A program made the translations under genes and the position numbers. Positions 35,831 through 49,812 of a stretch of DNA of 64,000 bases are shown here, one piece after another. Each line of letters begins with the position of its first letter. The first letter of the stretch is position 1. Location: contig CM055111.1 in the NCBI GenBank assembly GCA_029204225.1, forward strand, positions 42,844,815-42,908,814, written 5' to 3'. The notes below the pieces were generated by a model that searched no databases, was not told the DNA's origin, and saw nothing but the letters and a program-made list of their open reading frames with translations. This DNA is from Diphasiastrum complanatum (lineage: Eukaryota > Streptophyta > Lycopodiopsida > Lycopodiales > Lycopodiaceae).

Positions 35831-38089
35831 AACCAGCTTTGGTGTTTTTCTTATAAATTGGAGCACAATCGAAGGGGAGCACAATATGAAGATCAAACTT
35901 TTCCATTATTTTAAAATCAAACAAAGTAAATCACGTGATGAGAAAAATGATTCACACGAAACCAAAACAAGCATGTAAATCATTAAACAATAGCAGTGGA
36001 TGTTATATAATCTACCTTTCAAATGTTTTCATAGATTTTTGGAGGGAACACCATGCTTAACCAAAAATTATCCTCTCCTCCTCCCACTAGTGATATGGTG
36101 CAACCAAACTCCTTCATAAATGCGTGAATGAAAGCTTCTTGGTAGCGTGGACAGTCGACTGTGTGCTTAGTCGGCGTGTTTACTTCGTTTGAGTTAAAAA
36201 TCAGTTAACCACACTAGTTAGACGCACCAGAAACTAGAAAAATGGCAACAAATCTTGTCGTTTATACTTTCTCTCTTTTATCATTCTCTCACTAAATTCG
36301 GGTTTGTTATAGGGCCCTTTTTGAGTTGAGGTTTCTCCTAATGGATCCTAAAGTTTACTTCCACTCTACTGACCTAATTGACTTATGAATGCTAACCTAG
36401 AAGTCTAACTGACAACCTAATTTATGCTATCATCTAATGCTAATTGGCTAATCAATACCGGTAATCTTATGATTCTATAAATTGACTCCTATGTAATTAA
36501 ACATAAAGGATCCTAATTTGGCTAAACTGACTGGTCTAGCTAATTGTGACTAATTGGTATATACTAGGCAACAAAGCTAGACTAATTCTATCTCCTAATC
36601 TATCTGATTTTAAGGCAAGTTTAATCTATGTAAACTATGCCTACCGAATTCTACTCTTAACTACCCATCTTGATTATCCTAAGGTTGTGATGTCTAATTA
36701 ACCATCCTACCTAATCTATCCTAAGAACTTTCCTAAAGTGGAGACTAAGGACTACACAGGAGCACCTATTCGTTCATCCAAACAAAAAAGATATTTCTAG
36801 GTCTTTGAGGGAGAAGAATTATGTTCCCTCAATACTGTTAGGGCACTGCACATCATTAGTAATCATACCCTTTAGGTTGGTTTTACGACCTGAATAATCT
36901 GTGCAATTACAATGTTATGTCACCCTGAGAATTTGGCCTTCGAATGCCTACTGCTCCAAGTGCATTAGAAAATATAGCAGAAGAAGATCTTTGATTTAAG
37001 CATTGTCTGAAAATGTAGATTCTATTTTGTTTATTGCAAAGCAACCAACAATTGCTCCTAGTCCTTCCAAAATGCATAATATGTGTACAAGAACCAGCTA
37101 TTTCCATACTCAATGTCACCTTTAAATGGCAATAGTTTTTGTTTGTGATGAACAGACACAGTAAATGCCCAATTCTGCAAATACTAAAGTTGCATCGATC
37201 ACCAACTTTGAAAAAGATGGTGCGTTACACACATAGAAGATCGTATTTAAACAAAGTCTTGTTGTCATTCCCAGTTTTCTTGAAACAAGTAATGATAGCA
37301 TTTGTTGTTATTTTGAAGTATTTCAAAGCATGCTCTAGGATTAGAGATCAAAATAAAGTACAATAGTTATGTTCGCCGAATATGTAGAGCCTCGAGGGTT
37401 CCAGTCATTTATTTATTTTGTTTGAAATCTACTATTCTATATCATGAGCTACGTACGAGCAGACGTAGGAGGTCATGTGAATCATGTCCACAATCTACAA
37501 TCATGGCCATGACCAGATTTATTTTTTAACCCAACATAAAATGGATGCGGTTTTGATTCGATACATTTTCCTTGGGTCGAAAGTCTCATCTTACTTATTT
37601 ACAAGTCAAGTATTTGTCTTTTATTTCTCCACTCTTGAAGCTTTCTATGTGTTGTTTCCCTCGCCTAAGATCTTGGTTTTATATTCCTCAATTGAGCATC
37701 TTCAAGAGCAAACTTTCAAGGCGTGTGCATAGTAGGACGCCAGTCGTCGTGCAAGTGTGCAATGTCGTGGTTCTATAATTTGCAATTTCGTGTACAAATC
37801 TCAATTCGATATCACGTTCTTGTCATGATTATTATTGTTGTCGAAAATATCTTTACATAAATAAATGAGCCCGACAAAAATATAAAAAAAATAGTCGTAG
37901 AGAAATCAAAATATGTGCGAGGGTCGTGGCATCCTGCATGTTTAAGCCCATAACCCAATGAGCGCATTTGTGAAGTGTAGAATATTGTATCATGGATTAA
38001 AATAGACTTGGGCCATGTAAATAAAATAATATAAAAAGTCAAAAGTCTAAGTAAGAAAGTTTAAGTTTGTAGTCAAAGTCAAAATGGTA
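35831..38089. other. Stretch without a recognisable gene; CTAA-rich tract 36330-36740
   Basis: From about 36330 to 36740 the plus strand is strongly C/T/A-biased, with repeated CTAAT, CTAAC and CCTAAT words and few Gs. It may be a retroelement leader or a decayed tandem array. The rest is AT-rich with short frames only. Confidence 0.4.
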
Positions 38090-38620
38090 GTAGGTGAGAT
38101 GTGCTGATTTGTGCACCTTAGGAGCAAGTGTGTTTTCTATGAAGGGCTTGGACTTCAATCCTTGCCCAAATGAAGTAGCCATTAGAAGCAAAGGAGCAAG
38201 GGCTTTTCCAAGAATAAAAAGGCATCCTTTGTACTCATTTTTCATGTTTAATAGAGAGGAGGAGACTCTATCATTTTGCTCACTCAAGCATCCTCGTGTG
38301 CTTGTGTCTATGGTTGAATGCTATCACTTTCTTGGCATTGTTAATGTGTATGTTTTTAATGCTTTTCCATTAGCTTAATTACTAAGCACATGAGCTAACC
38401 TCCCTCACTTCTATTCCTTTTTTTTGTTCTCTCTTCCTCTACTTTTGATGGAATTATTGTGTGGTTAGTGTTAGGTGGTCGGGGTTAAAGCAGTGGTTAG
38501 TTAGGAAGCAACTAAGTAGACAACTAAATCTAAGTTAGAGCTCTATCTTGTGTTCATTACCCTTTTTGGAGAAGCGGAGGGCTACCCATCCCCACTATTT
38601 CTACACCCCACAATGTAGCT
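38090..38620 (+). mobile_element. LTR-like repeat related to the one at 52540-53180
   Basis: The segments AATAAAAAGGCATCCTTTGTAC, TTAATAGAGAGGAGGAGACT, CACTCAAGCATCCT, ACATGAGCTAACCTCC and GAAGCGGAGGGCTAC all recur in order, inverted, at 52980-52520 beside the gypsy fossil. That neighbour reads as a gypsy 3' LTR, so this is probably a diverged solo LTR of the same family. Confidence 0.5.
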
Positions 38621-39153
<533 letters not shown>

Positions 39154-39779
39154 TTTTTAGATGTAAACCCGACTACCCTTTGGTCAAGTAGTAGCAAACT
39201 TTTACCTTTACTTGGATTTGATGGCTAACTTAGGTCTATTTTTGTCTTAGTCCTCATGATGGTTTCTTGACGTGGTCAACCTTGGTTGTGGTAATCCCCT
39301 TTTCCTCCTATCTCTTTTATTCAAACCATCATTTGTTGTATGAAGAAAGCTATTGAAGTTCATACCTTATTGTTTCTACTGATAAAACTACATGTGATGT
39401 TGCTGGTCCTAAAGATAGAATTTTTTGCCTTGTGGATTTTATGACTACCATAGATTGAAATAAATTTACATGGATTAATGTTATGAAAATATCTCTCTTA
39501 ACGGCTCAGACGACTTAAAGGCTGTAATACATAAACATTGATTTATTTGTTCAAATACCATAAGAACAAAAACTTGCATATAAATGAAAACCTAAGTCAA
39601 GTGAATTTAAATGGAAACGGAAAAGCAAATCTACAGAGAAATAAACATGCATTGATAAGGTGCAACTTTGCCAATTGAATGATGCGCTAATTGATAACTG
39701 CATAGTTAGACTGAGAAATAAGACTTGGAGGTAGGTTTGTGGGATACCCATGGGTTTTTCCTATTCTCCCACGTGGTGT

Positions 39780-40390
39780 AACTGGTATTTGTCGTATTAT
39801 GAATTGCAATTTATGAAGAGACTTTTCAAACTTGGTAAGATGGATTATTTACGATCTTTCAAGAACACATTTTGATATATAGAAGATAAATGTTTTGTTA
39901 ATAATCCGGATACCCTATTGTTTCTAGACAAGGAACAAACATGTACTATTGATAATGCTATCTGGATTTATCTGCTAGAATACTTAACTATCAAGAATAA
40001 AGGTACCAAGGACAATACTGTGAATTTTTTAAACATTACTACTATCTTTAATCCTATTACTGGGATCTTCCACATGAAAAAGTTTGACAAGAGAAAGGAG
40101 CTTCGCTTTTCCTACTTCCAAGTTATACATCTTTCATCCAATAGACCAATTTTCAACTCATACAAAGTGATAATCTCACAGGTTATCGCTGTTATATGTT
40201 GTTGTAGCGACCGGGATACCTTCATTACAGAGGTACACGACATCAGCACGGCTTTTCAAAGGAATGGCTTTATGAAAGGAAAATTATGTGAGATTACTAA
40301 TAATATCCTCGTACACAATGTGTTTCCTAGCCTGATGTTTAATTTACTGGACAATGTTGATTTTCTCTTGGCTTGGGTTGGGTGCTAACT
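39780..40390 (+). mobile_element. Penelope-like reverse transcriptase fragment
   Basis: The frame from about 39850 to 40380 reads Y-I-E-D-K (a Y-x-D-D box variant) followed by F-V-N-N-P. Farther on come N-F-L-N-I, F-H-M-K-K-F-D-K-R, S-N-R-P-I-F-N-S-Y-K-V, I-S-Q-V-I, C-S-D-R-D-T-F and F-Q-R-N-G-F. The order F-L-D-x-x-I, D-K-R, S-N-x-P, V-x-x-S-Q-x-I, C-S, F, N/R-G-Y is that of Penelope-like RTs after the catalytic box. The open frame is 156 codons (39918-40388); the N-terminal RT and any GIY-YIG nuclease are not seen. The D-to-E change in the catalytic box and the missing ends mark it as a dead fragment. It is bracketed by two giant CT tracts. Confidence 0.6.
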
Positions 40391-40429
40391 GCCCCCCTGA
40401 CACACCTTGCTAACTACGGGACGGTTGGT

Positions 40430-40619
<190 letters not shown>

Positions 40620-40811
40620 GGACTCTACTTTATGCATATTTAGGTTGGTTTGTGCTTCACATAATCGTAAGTAAGAGCCTCCTTTGTAACTAAATTGGTT
40701 TTTGTATTTTATTTAAAACCTTCCCTTGCTTCATAAAGTGAGAGGGGCCTTTTAAAAAATCGTGATGACTTGCTAGCCAAGTTTCTTTTGTACGATCAAG
40801 ATGGATACACT

Positions 40812-42000
40812 TGTTAGGGTTTTGATCCAACAGTGTGCATTATGGATGGCTTAATACTCGGAGAAGTTTTGTGAAGATTCGATAAAATCTAGCTTGGTTA
40901 TTTTGCAATTTCATGTACATAGTGTAATCTCACATGTGTTGAGCATGTTCGCACGTGTGGGAAGTAGTCATAGTCACTTTAGTTCATTTATGATAAGTTT
41001 GATTAGTCAACAGGCCTTAATCTTGAGGTTTGGGGGTCCTCTATAAAAACCACTCCTTGTACACTTATAATTAAGTGATTAGACCAAATTTAGACTTGGA
41101 TTAGATCATGATAGTGTAGGTTGCTTAAACTTGGCTTGATTCTAGAGGATTAGTGACATAGCACCTCTTGATCTCATTTGCTAATATGGAGCAATCATGA
41201 AGTGAGGTGCACGAAAATTGTCCAATTATAGTAAGAGGTGGCATATAGGTGGTCCAATCATAGTAAGAGGTGATGTCTTAGAGGTCCAATCATGCTTCAC
41301 CATTGTCTAGTCTCTTGGATCTCAAGCTACTATGAGAGAGTCATACAGAGCTCATTCTACATTGAGTTTTTTGAAGAGATCTTGATTCCATACATAGAAT
41401 TTTTTATACACACTCTCTCTACCCAAAAGCTACATCATGTATTCTCTCTCTACCCGAGAGCAAGCCACTTTTGTACTTAGTTTATTTTCATCACAAGTTG
41501 CCCCTCAATGTGTTTGATGAATGGTGAATGCATGTTTAAGTGCTCTTGCCTTAGATTTTTCAAGCTAGTATGCTTGTATCTTGTTGTTAATAGATCTATG
41601 TGCAATCACACACACCTTAGGAGATCATTCACATTGTTTGAGTTGTCCCCACATGTGTGAAAAGTACACATGGTATCAGAGCCTACCTAAGGTTTGTTCC
41701 TTGTGGTGGAGAGGAGAGTGCCCTCTTTTCAAAGGACAAGCCAAGAGGAAGGGGCAAAGAGCAACATCAACATTTCAAGAAGGAAAAATCCGAGGAGGAG
41801 ACCGATGAGGATTCATCACAATCATCAACAAGTTGCAAATCCAACAAGAAGTGTTTTTTTTTGTGGTAAGAAGGGGCATTTTGCTTCTAATTGTTTCAAG
41901 AAGAAAAAGTTCTACAAGCAAGCTAATATGCATATATGGCTTCATTTGATTACCTTACATGGCATATTTTTTGGAGGACAATGAAATGCAGAAGGATCTT
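40812..42000 (+). mobile_element. LTR, primer-binding site and gag zinc knuckle of a copia-type element
   Basis: Candidate LTR 40812-41670 starts TGTTAGGG, ends ACACA and contains CTATAAAAACC (about 41040). It is followed at once by the primer-binding site TGGTATCAGAGC (41671-41682). Downstream, 41840-41925 encodes a CCHC knuckle (C-x2-C-K-K-G-H-F-x3-C) followed by a Lys-rich tail, as in copia gag. No other internal parts and no second LTR were found. Fossil fragment. Confidence 0.7.
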
Positions 42001-43355
42001 TGAGCTACTTCCTTCTGAGCTCAAAAAATTCATTAACAAGTTTTTAAAATGAACTTCCCCATAAAAAGTCTCATCATTTCATTCACAAAAAGTGAGTCTT
42101 TGAGAAAATTCAGTCACTATTATGCAATCATTTGGAATGCTAATTTTTCTGGTGTGATGTGCAACTTTGACACAAATCAAAGCTACAAGAGCTACATTTT
42201 CAACATTATGGACTCATGACAAGGCCTAACTGTGGTACCTTATCTCACTAGTTGTAACAAACAAACAAATAAGAAAAGCAACGTACTTTCAAATTAGTAT
42301 TCTTTTTAGCATCTCTCAAACTGAAAAACAAACATCTCAAGTTGGCACACATTTTTTAGGATCTTCAAGCTAGACATAGCTTGATCTTTACATTTTTTTC
42401 AAATAAATCAATTTCAAAATTTAAAATTCTAGTAATTAAAATTACTCTTAAACAAGTCAAATATGTGTATTTCAAAAAAAAACTAATAAATCTGAAAATT
42501 GATTTGTTGAATTGTGAGTGTGATTCTTCATTTAGTACTACTACGCTTTTGCCTAATGAATTATAGTGATTGTGTATGCAACAAATGATGGTGAACTATT
42601 GAGAAAGTGGGTAGTGTATTCCTACTCATAGACGGTGGCAAAAGGTCAAGATTGAGTATTGTCGAATGCTCCTCAATGAGCAAACAAATTCATCGATAAT
42701 AAAAGAGTTTGCATACAAAAAGAAGACAATGTATGTTATTTCATCAATGAGAAACTAGAGGAACAACTATGTTATCACAAAATGAATATACTTACGCATT
42801 CTTGAGGATGTGCCTCAACAAGCTCTACATGATCTATATTGTGATCCGTAGTTAAGGAAACATCATATAAGAAAGTCATGACAGATAAAGCAAGATAACC
42901 CAATTGAGATTGGAATGCAATAAACTCCTCTTCAGAGGGTACACTACTTCCATACTCACGTATATTTGCTTAAGGCATTTCGCAGACAAGCCTCGTTGCT
43001 AAAGAAACCTTGATCTCCCTTGTCATATATGCTAGGCAACAAGTCATCATTTTCAAAATCTATAATATATGAGAATTTTGAAGTGGTACTTGAAAAAAAA
43101 TATAGAATTTCATCTTCACAATAATATGAAAAATCACATAGCAATGTAGTATTATATTCATCATCATTGATATAGTACTTCTAGATATAAAAAGGCCTTG
43201 GAATAAATATCGCTTGAGTCTTCTTCTAAAAAAGAAAGTATGTCAAAAAAAGCTCTACATTATTAAAATCATTATCCTCAAAAAGTGTGTTCATAAAAAA
43301 GTGACTAATATTTGTCTTAACAAAATTGACAACTTAAGGTGGAGACTTCATCTTG
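42001..43355. other. Stretch without a recognisable gene
   Basis: AT-rich with short frames only. The minus-strand frame 43144-42956 is acidic and aromatic-rich but unrecognised. Confidence 0.4.
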
Positions 43356-43363
43356 TTTAGAGC

Positions 43364-44056
43364 CATAGATGCCTAGCGTTTCTGAAACGCATTTCAGAAT
43401 CGCGTTCAGAAACGCAGTTCAGAAACGTGTTTCTGAAATTTTAAAAAAAAATCCAAAAACGTTTTTTTTTTTTTTGTTTTTTTAGAGCAATATGGGTATC
43501 AAATGAAAGCTCTAATTAAGAGCATAATTACTGTGTAATTTGTCGACTGTTTCGGGTGCAGAATGGTCCAATTCAAATGCATTAATCCATGTTGGGTTCT
43601 GTCAAGGATAAAAATTCAAAACTAACCTCTAGCATGTTCGTTACGATCACAGATGGTCCCAGTAAGTGTGTTTTCACTCAGGGAGTTGGAAGGCCAAATC
43701 ATGAAAAGGCCTTACCGTCGGGGCCGGGGTCTATCGACAGCCCTCGGACCCTGCCGTTGGGGGGCATTGCCCCCCAAACCCCCCACCAAGGGGCTACCGC
43801 CCCCCGAAACCCCTGAGCATTCATTGAAAACCAGATATAACAACCAAATAGCTATTGAATATAAGATCTGTTTGTGCCCCAACTACTACACTTCTGAGAG
43901 GCAAAACGTTGGTTTGATCATTGATCCCCTAAAGAAATTTCAGCCATAAGCTATTTTTCCAAAAATAAAAAATAAAAAATAAAATTTGTGATTCTAGGTT
44001 TAGAAACGCGGTTTTAGAAACGCATCCTCCCATAAACGCGTTTCTGGGCATCTATG
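43364..44056. mobile_element. Non-autonomous hAT-like element with 8-bp target duplication
   Basis: The left end CATAGATGCC (43364) and right end GGGCATCTATG (to 44056) are inverted repeats. Both are flanked by the same eight bases TTTAGAGC (43356-43363 and 44057-44064). Eight-base duplications and short TIRs indicate hAT. Subterminal GAAACGC/GCGTTTC words cluster at both ends (43380-43440, 44000-44045), as transposase-binding repeats do in hATs. The centre has a G/C block (43720-43815) with runs of C and G. No transposase is encoded. A truncated relative lies at 60830-61020. Confidence 0.85.
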
Positions 44057-44064
44057 TTTAGAGC

Positions 44065-45820
44065 TAGAAGTGTCAATCTCTTCTGGAATTTGAAAGATTA
44101 AAAACAACACAAAAATTATTTGATATTCAAGATATCTACATATTTTTCTACAAATTACAAGAAATAAAGTTTTTGGATTGATCAGAATGCTTAGTATACA
44201 TCTTTTCTGAGTTTTGTTTGTGGTGTTGATCAAAATAAAGATGATCAATCAAATGTATAAATAAAAGTCGACCAAATGATATAATTGTTATTTCATGATA
44301 TCTCCAAGTTTGATATAGTGTTCATGGAAAACCTTGGCATCCTCCTGAGTTGTTCGGAGATTACAAAACTACATAAATAGTCATGTTGCTTTTGTGCACC
44401 AAAGACGGTTTGAGGCAGTGTTGGGCGGTTCTCAAATATTTATAATAACGATTGGTTTAGGGTATTGCCCCTTTTTTTTAAACCAAGAACCATTGGTTCG
44501 ATTTTTCAGCAAATACCAAACATACGCAGATTGAAACATCTCTCAGTAAATACGTGTTCAGTATATATGAAATCTATCAAGTAAGAAAGACAGGAATTCT
44601 TCATAACTTTTGCTCATGTACAAGAACAAATTCATTATGAACTCACTTCAAAAACTGGGTATACAATATAAGCACATAACATTACCATCTAGATCCTTAC
44701 TAGCTTGATAAAAACAAGACAATATATTTTTCATAAAAAGCTTATACTTGGGCTCCTTGTAACTGGTAGCAGCATATTTTTTATCCAGATCTGCTAACCT
44801 CCGCACTACTGCCTAGCGGAAACACATCTTGCAGAAATGCTAGTCTGCATGACCCATCAATGTGCTCAGGCAAAACTTTTAAAGCATGTGTTGCATGGTT
44901 TCTATGTTAAAACTTTTGGGCTTTGAGATGCGGATGGTGCAAATGCTGATATGAGAAGTTAACTTCCTGATAGCTAATGTGATGGAACCTTGTGAAAGAG
45001 TCAACCTCTTATATACTGTAAACCAGATCAATGTGCATAAAGGTGAATGCCAACACTAATGAATTTGTGCTTCCTGCATGAGAGACAGTTCTTAATCTGT
45101 CATTATTCAACTGTGTAAATACTATGGTATCTTGTTCCTCATTCCAGCTCATAGTTTGATGCAAAGGCTCATGACAATTTTTTTGTATTATAAACACTGA
45201 AGTGGTGCCAAAGTTGTGATCAACTGCTAGTATACTGCCAAACAAACACCCTGAATGAAGATGTTCGCCATTTGTTCAAGGATCATTGAGTTCAGTTACA
45301 TTAGTGAGGTTCTAGAAGCCTTTCAGCTTGTTGAACAGCACCAATCTTTACAGAAATGGGCAATAAGAAGTACACCTGATATGAAAAATGACTCACTTCG
45401 TATTACCTCGGAAGAAGCAAACACAATTATGAAAAAGCGCAAGTCCAGGAACACCTTCCACACCTTTTGGGCTTTCTTTCCAGGTGCAGCAACAAGTAGA
45501 GCATATATTTTGAGGTATAGGTGCTGGTGGTTGACCCATTCCCTTCCGTAATGTCCAGTTTATGCAATGGAAGCACCTTGGAAAAGGTATTGATAGCAAG
45601 CAGAATAAATCCTTCATCATTGCTCCTATTGCCTTGAGATCCCCATATGGAAGGTTCTTCACTTAAACATTCCACAGATACGCATCCACTTATATCTGTG
45701 ATGTGCTATTCACAATATAAACCACCATGAGAGCTGAAATCTGACTAAGCTTGGGCTGCAAGTTGCAATTTCAGAAAGACATCCACCAAAAAAGTAGCAG
45801 GAGCCTCATAGAACATGAAA
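44065..45820. other. Region downstream of the TOM1-like gene
   Basis: AT-rich, with short frames only. The end next to 45824 should hold the 3' UTR of the minus-strand gene. I could not fix a polyadenylation site. Confidence 0.4.
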
Positions 45821-45823
45821 GAA

Positions 45824-48571
45824 TTAGAAGAAGGAACCTCGATCTGGATCAAATTTGGCAGCTGCACTGCATGAGCTGATACTGAGCAAGGCGGCCAAAT
45901 TTGAAGAAATCTCAGGTACAAATCTCAAGTTGAGCTACTTGCCTGCATTCATCAGGCAATAACTTAATTATATCAACGTATCACAGAAAATTTGCATCAT
46001 TCTCTGATATTCAGACTTGAAATGTAGCTCAATTCATCATCTGATGTCCCGTACATACCTCTGACGCAACAGGTGGTGAATGCTTTTTTCCAGTGACAAT
46101 GGCATAAGACTCAGAATTGATTGGTATGATCCAGTGATTCATTAAAGCCGCATCAGCAACTATTGTCTGTTTAAAGCCATTCCTAGAGTTTGGCATGCTT
46201 GAATGCTCTATGTTATCCTTGGGAGGTGGCAACTCTCCCATGACCCAGAGCACGACAACTGATGGTATTGTCTCACCTGTGAATCCCGCCAAATACATGT
46301 CTCAAGATGCAGTACTTATTTATCTGAATAGTATATTTTGCTTATGTCATGGTAAGGGTACACAGAGGGAGGCTTCCAAAAATTCAGACAGCCAAGTAGC
46401 AATATCAGATACATCTCGATGAGCAAGCAACTACACAGGGTAGGAATGAAAATACATCATCAATTGTGAGGATGAACATTCTTTTGACTTTGGGTGATCC
46501 TATTCTACAACAACCTGCACTGATCAGCAAATTTTTTATGGGTTTAACTTGAACTTTATGTGCTAGTCATAGACACGATAATGGAGGCCAAATTCCTGTC
46601 TGTCTTTGGTCTACACACTTTGCAGCAAGTAGGCAGGCAATAGGGGTTCATTCTAGCCTTTGTCGGCTATACAGAACATCTTTATCCAAAACTGAACATA
46701 TTTTTTGAATACAGGTGTTAGTAACAGATGTACCTGAGAGCTAAGGGGAGGGAATGAAAATCTCACCAATGAAATTGTACAAAAACGAGACAACTGCAAC
46801 AGATACACAGCCATGGTTCCAGGCACACCATGTCTTAAACACCTACATAAGAATATTAAGAAGTTTAACACTGCATGTTACATGCAAAGTGATCCCCCGT
46901 AACTGCATTTGATTAAAAGCAATGTAAAATTCCTGGACTAATACATAAAGTCAAAACTGATAGAAGATATTGTTTGAAATAGCAAAAACCATCCTTTTAA
47001 AGCTCAAGCTGATGATAAGAGCTTTACAACTTACATGCACCTCAGTCAAGAGCACCAACAAACCACGCAATGAAAAGCACAGCACTGATGCAACCGCCAA
47101 GCCGGCTACCTGTGAGAAAACAACAATACCTCAAAAACCGATGCAAAGATTAAGGAACATAGAACTAAGATATGAAACTTGAAGATTGCTGTTTATGATG
47201 GTAAGCACGTTCATAATGGCAGGATCCTTACTTTCTTAATATCAGTTGAAGACTTTTTTGTCCTGCTCCTTACCCTGCTCATTTTTGTGTACAACAAAAG
47301 CCCTGTGTACAGCACCAACCACAATTGTTGCTTAAATTTATAATGAAACAACAAACTTCTCAAAAACTCAAACCTTAAAAGTTTCAAACTCGTCTACGAG
47401 AATGCTTGCTACATCACATGTTTATCAAAAGCTTGAGACATGCACATGCAAGGTCTTGAATGAGTGGAAGAAAGATCTTTGCGCACTGTTAAAAAGCAAT
47501 TCTTATTTATAAAGCTACTGAAAAAAAAAACTAGTCTCTAGTTGCCTCGATCAGCTCAATCAAGCTTTGATCCCCTGAACCCTTTTTGCCATTTACAAGT
47601 TGAGGGTTCGGGGGGGAAATGAGAATGTTTAAGGAGCCACTAAAGAGCATTCTTGACAGAGGCCTTCCCACATCCATCAGCCCCACAAGGCTGTAACTAT
47701 CATAAAGCTTCCTTTACAATGCATTGCAACTACAATCAAAATCAAGAACTCAAGTGACAAGATATTTAGTTTGGCTCTAGACCACCTTTCTACACGCCCA
47801 CAGTAATTCTTACAGCGTCAGTTTCAGCCGTTACAGCGAGTCTAGCAAGATTTGAACGCCACACTCCAAATGCATGTGTATTTTTGCCATTTTCACAAAA
47901 TGACTTGTAGGCATCCAATTGAGGTGATGTCTGAGCCTACAATGCATTTCCACATGCCTGTAGAGACTCCTATGACCTCCGTTTCGCCCGTCTTCGTCCG
48001 TATCACAACTTTCAATTTCCTTGCCCTAATTCCATGTGTTTTAGGGTTTGGGGTTTGCGGTCGTGTAAGCATTTGCCTGGGGCGTGGTTCTGGCCCACAC
48101 TGCATTTACACAGTTGAGCATCAGTGAGTAAATATCCCGTCGGAGACAGAGATCCGAGGTATCCATAAGCTATGATTCAGATGGAGAGGCCGAGATATCA
48201 GATTCCTTCATACATCGGCAGCAGAGACAATGTCGACGGCAAGAGAGACGGCAAGCTATTAGCCCACAGCCTAGAGCACCATGGTAGCAGAGACGACACC
48301 GACAGCCTATTCGGCAGCAGAGGCCCATGGCACATCTAGTGACACCTTCACAGCATACCATCCATTTCTTCCATGCTGATGGGCATCATGATATACTATT
48401 CCAGGCTGTTGGACCCTAACTGGGCCAACCATATTTATGCATTGCATTTGTAGTTATCGTGTTTTATAGATGATTGAGCTTTAAGCTCCTCTGTGCACAC
48501 TTGACATGTACCTTTTCTTAGTCCTATGTACCTTAGGGTATTCAAGAACATTAATAAAATATTTCTTTCTT

Positions 48572-48646
<75 letters not shown>

Positions 48647-49772
48647 TTTTCTTCTGCTCCACGCGCTGCTGCCTATGCATCTGCTGAGCAGCATTTCTCA
48701 TCACATTTCTGTGCGCTTGATCCAGTGCACCCTGCTCAGTGGAAGTCCAGCGGACTCATTCATGGCCAAGAAAGGCAACAAAGCTACTACTACTGCTACT
48801 CTCCTGCCCTTGTTTATCCATTTCGATTAGTTCCAATCTGTCTGCCGCTACTCTCGGCCTGCTCCTGTGTTCCTGGCTTACTCCAGCCATGGATAGGGAA
48901 TGGTACACCGCCCGTCGAAAAGGCAACAAACATTCATACGTAATATGCAGGCGGATTTGCTTGCACTCAAGGAACAGGTAAATCTGCTTGAAACGGAAAA
49001 TACCACCCTCAAGATGCAAATGGCAGCCTTAAGCACTACTCCGCAGGTGAACCCTCATCAAGTCAAAACACTGGAGGAGAAAATTCAGACCTCGACAAAA
49101 AGTTGGGCCGACATGCTCAAAAATACCGAACCAAAAAGCAATAAGATGGTTTCACAGGCGATGGAAACACGTCCGTGTCAGAGATCTTTCCGAAACCGAC
49201 CCCCTGCTTGCAGCCAAAGAACTTTTGGCCTCAATTTCTTAGGAGGAAGAGGAAGGTATCGTGGAAGCAGCTTGGCACAGTAAGTTCGACTCTTCGGTTG
49301 TCTTCATCCGTTTCAAATACACTGATTATCATAATGAAGTTCTTAAGCGCCGTGGACGGCTTAAAGGCAATAACGTTTTCGTTTATGAGGATCTAATTGC
49401 CTTACAGTGGAAGGAACGGAAGCAGCTCATTGAGGAAGCAAATGCGATAGGGTTATTTTCTGGGATGGTCGACATTTTCTAGTCACACCATCCGGAACTT
49501 ATCACTCAGTGACGCCTCCTATGTGAGAGCCTTTAAGTCAAGAGAGAAATTTCGCCTTTCATTCACGCTTGTTAGAGATTGTTCAAAGTTAGGTTGAGAG
49601 TTAGAGCACTTAAGAGATATTTTTCTCTTCTTAGTTAGTTTGGTTTTAGTTATGTTGTTTAGACGGCATTGCTCCGTCTTCTTGCCATCCATTTTGATGT
49701 ACTTGTTCGTCTTATATGCCTTTTGGCATGGAAAAGACGTTAATAAAGCTCCTCCTCCTCCTCCTCCTCCTC

Positions 49773-49812
<40 letters not shown>

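Noticed and set aside
48170-48361. Cys/Arg-rich minus-strand frame resembling a small secreted peptide
   Set aside because: It is antisense to a repetitive GGCAGCAGAGAC-type stretch; the Cys spacing follows the repeat.
48435-48943. Arg-Glu and Ser-Leu rich frames around 48570-48640
   Set aside because: Produced by the CT tail of a retroposon-like unit.
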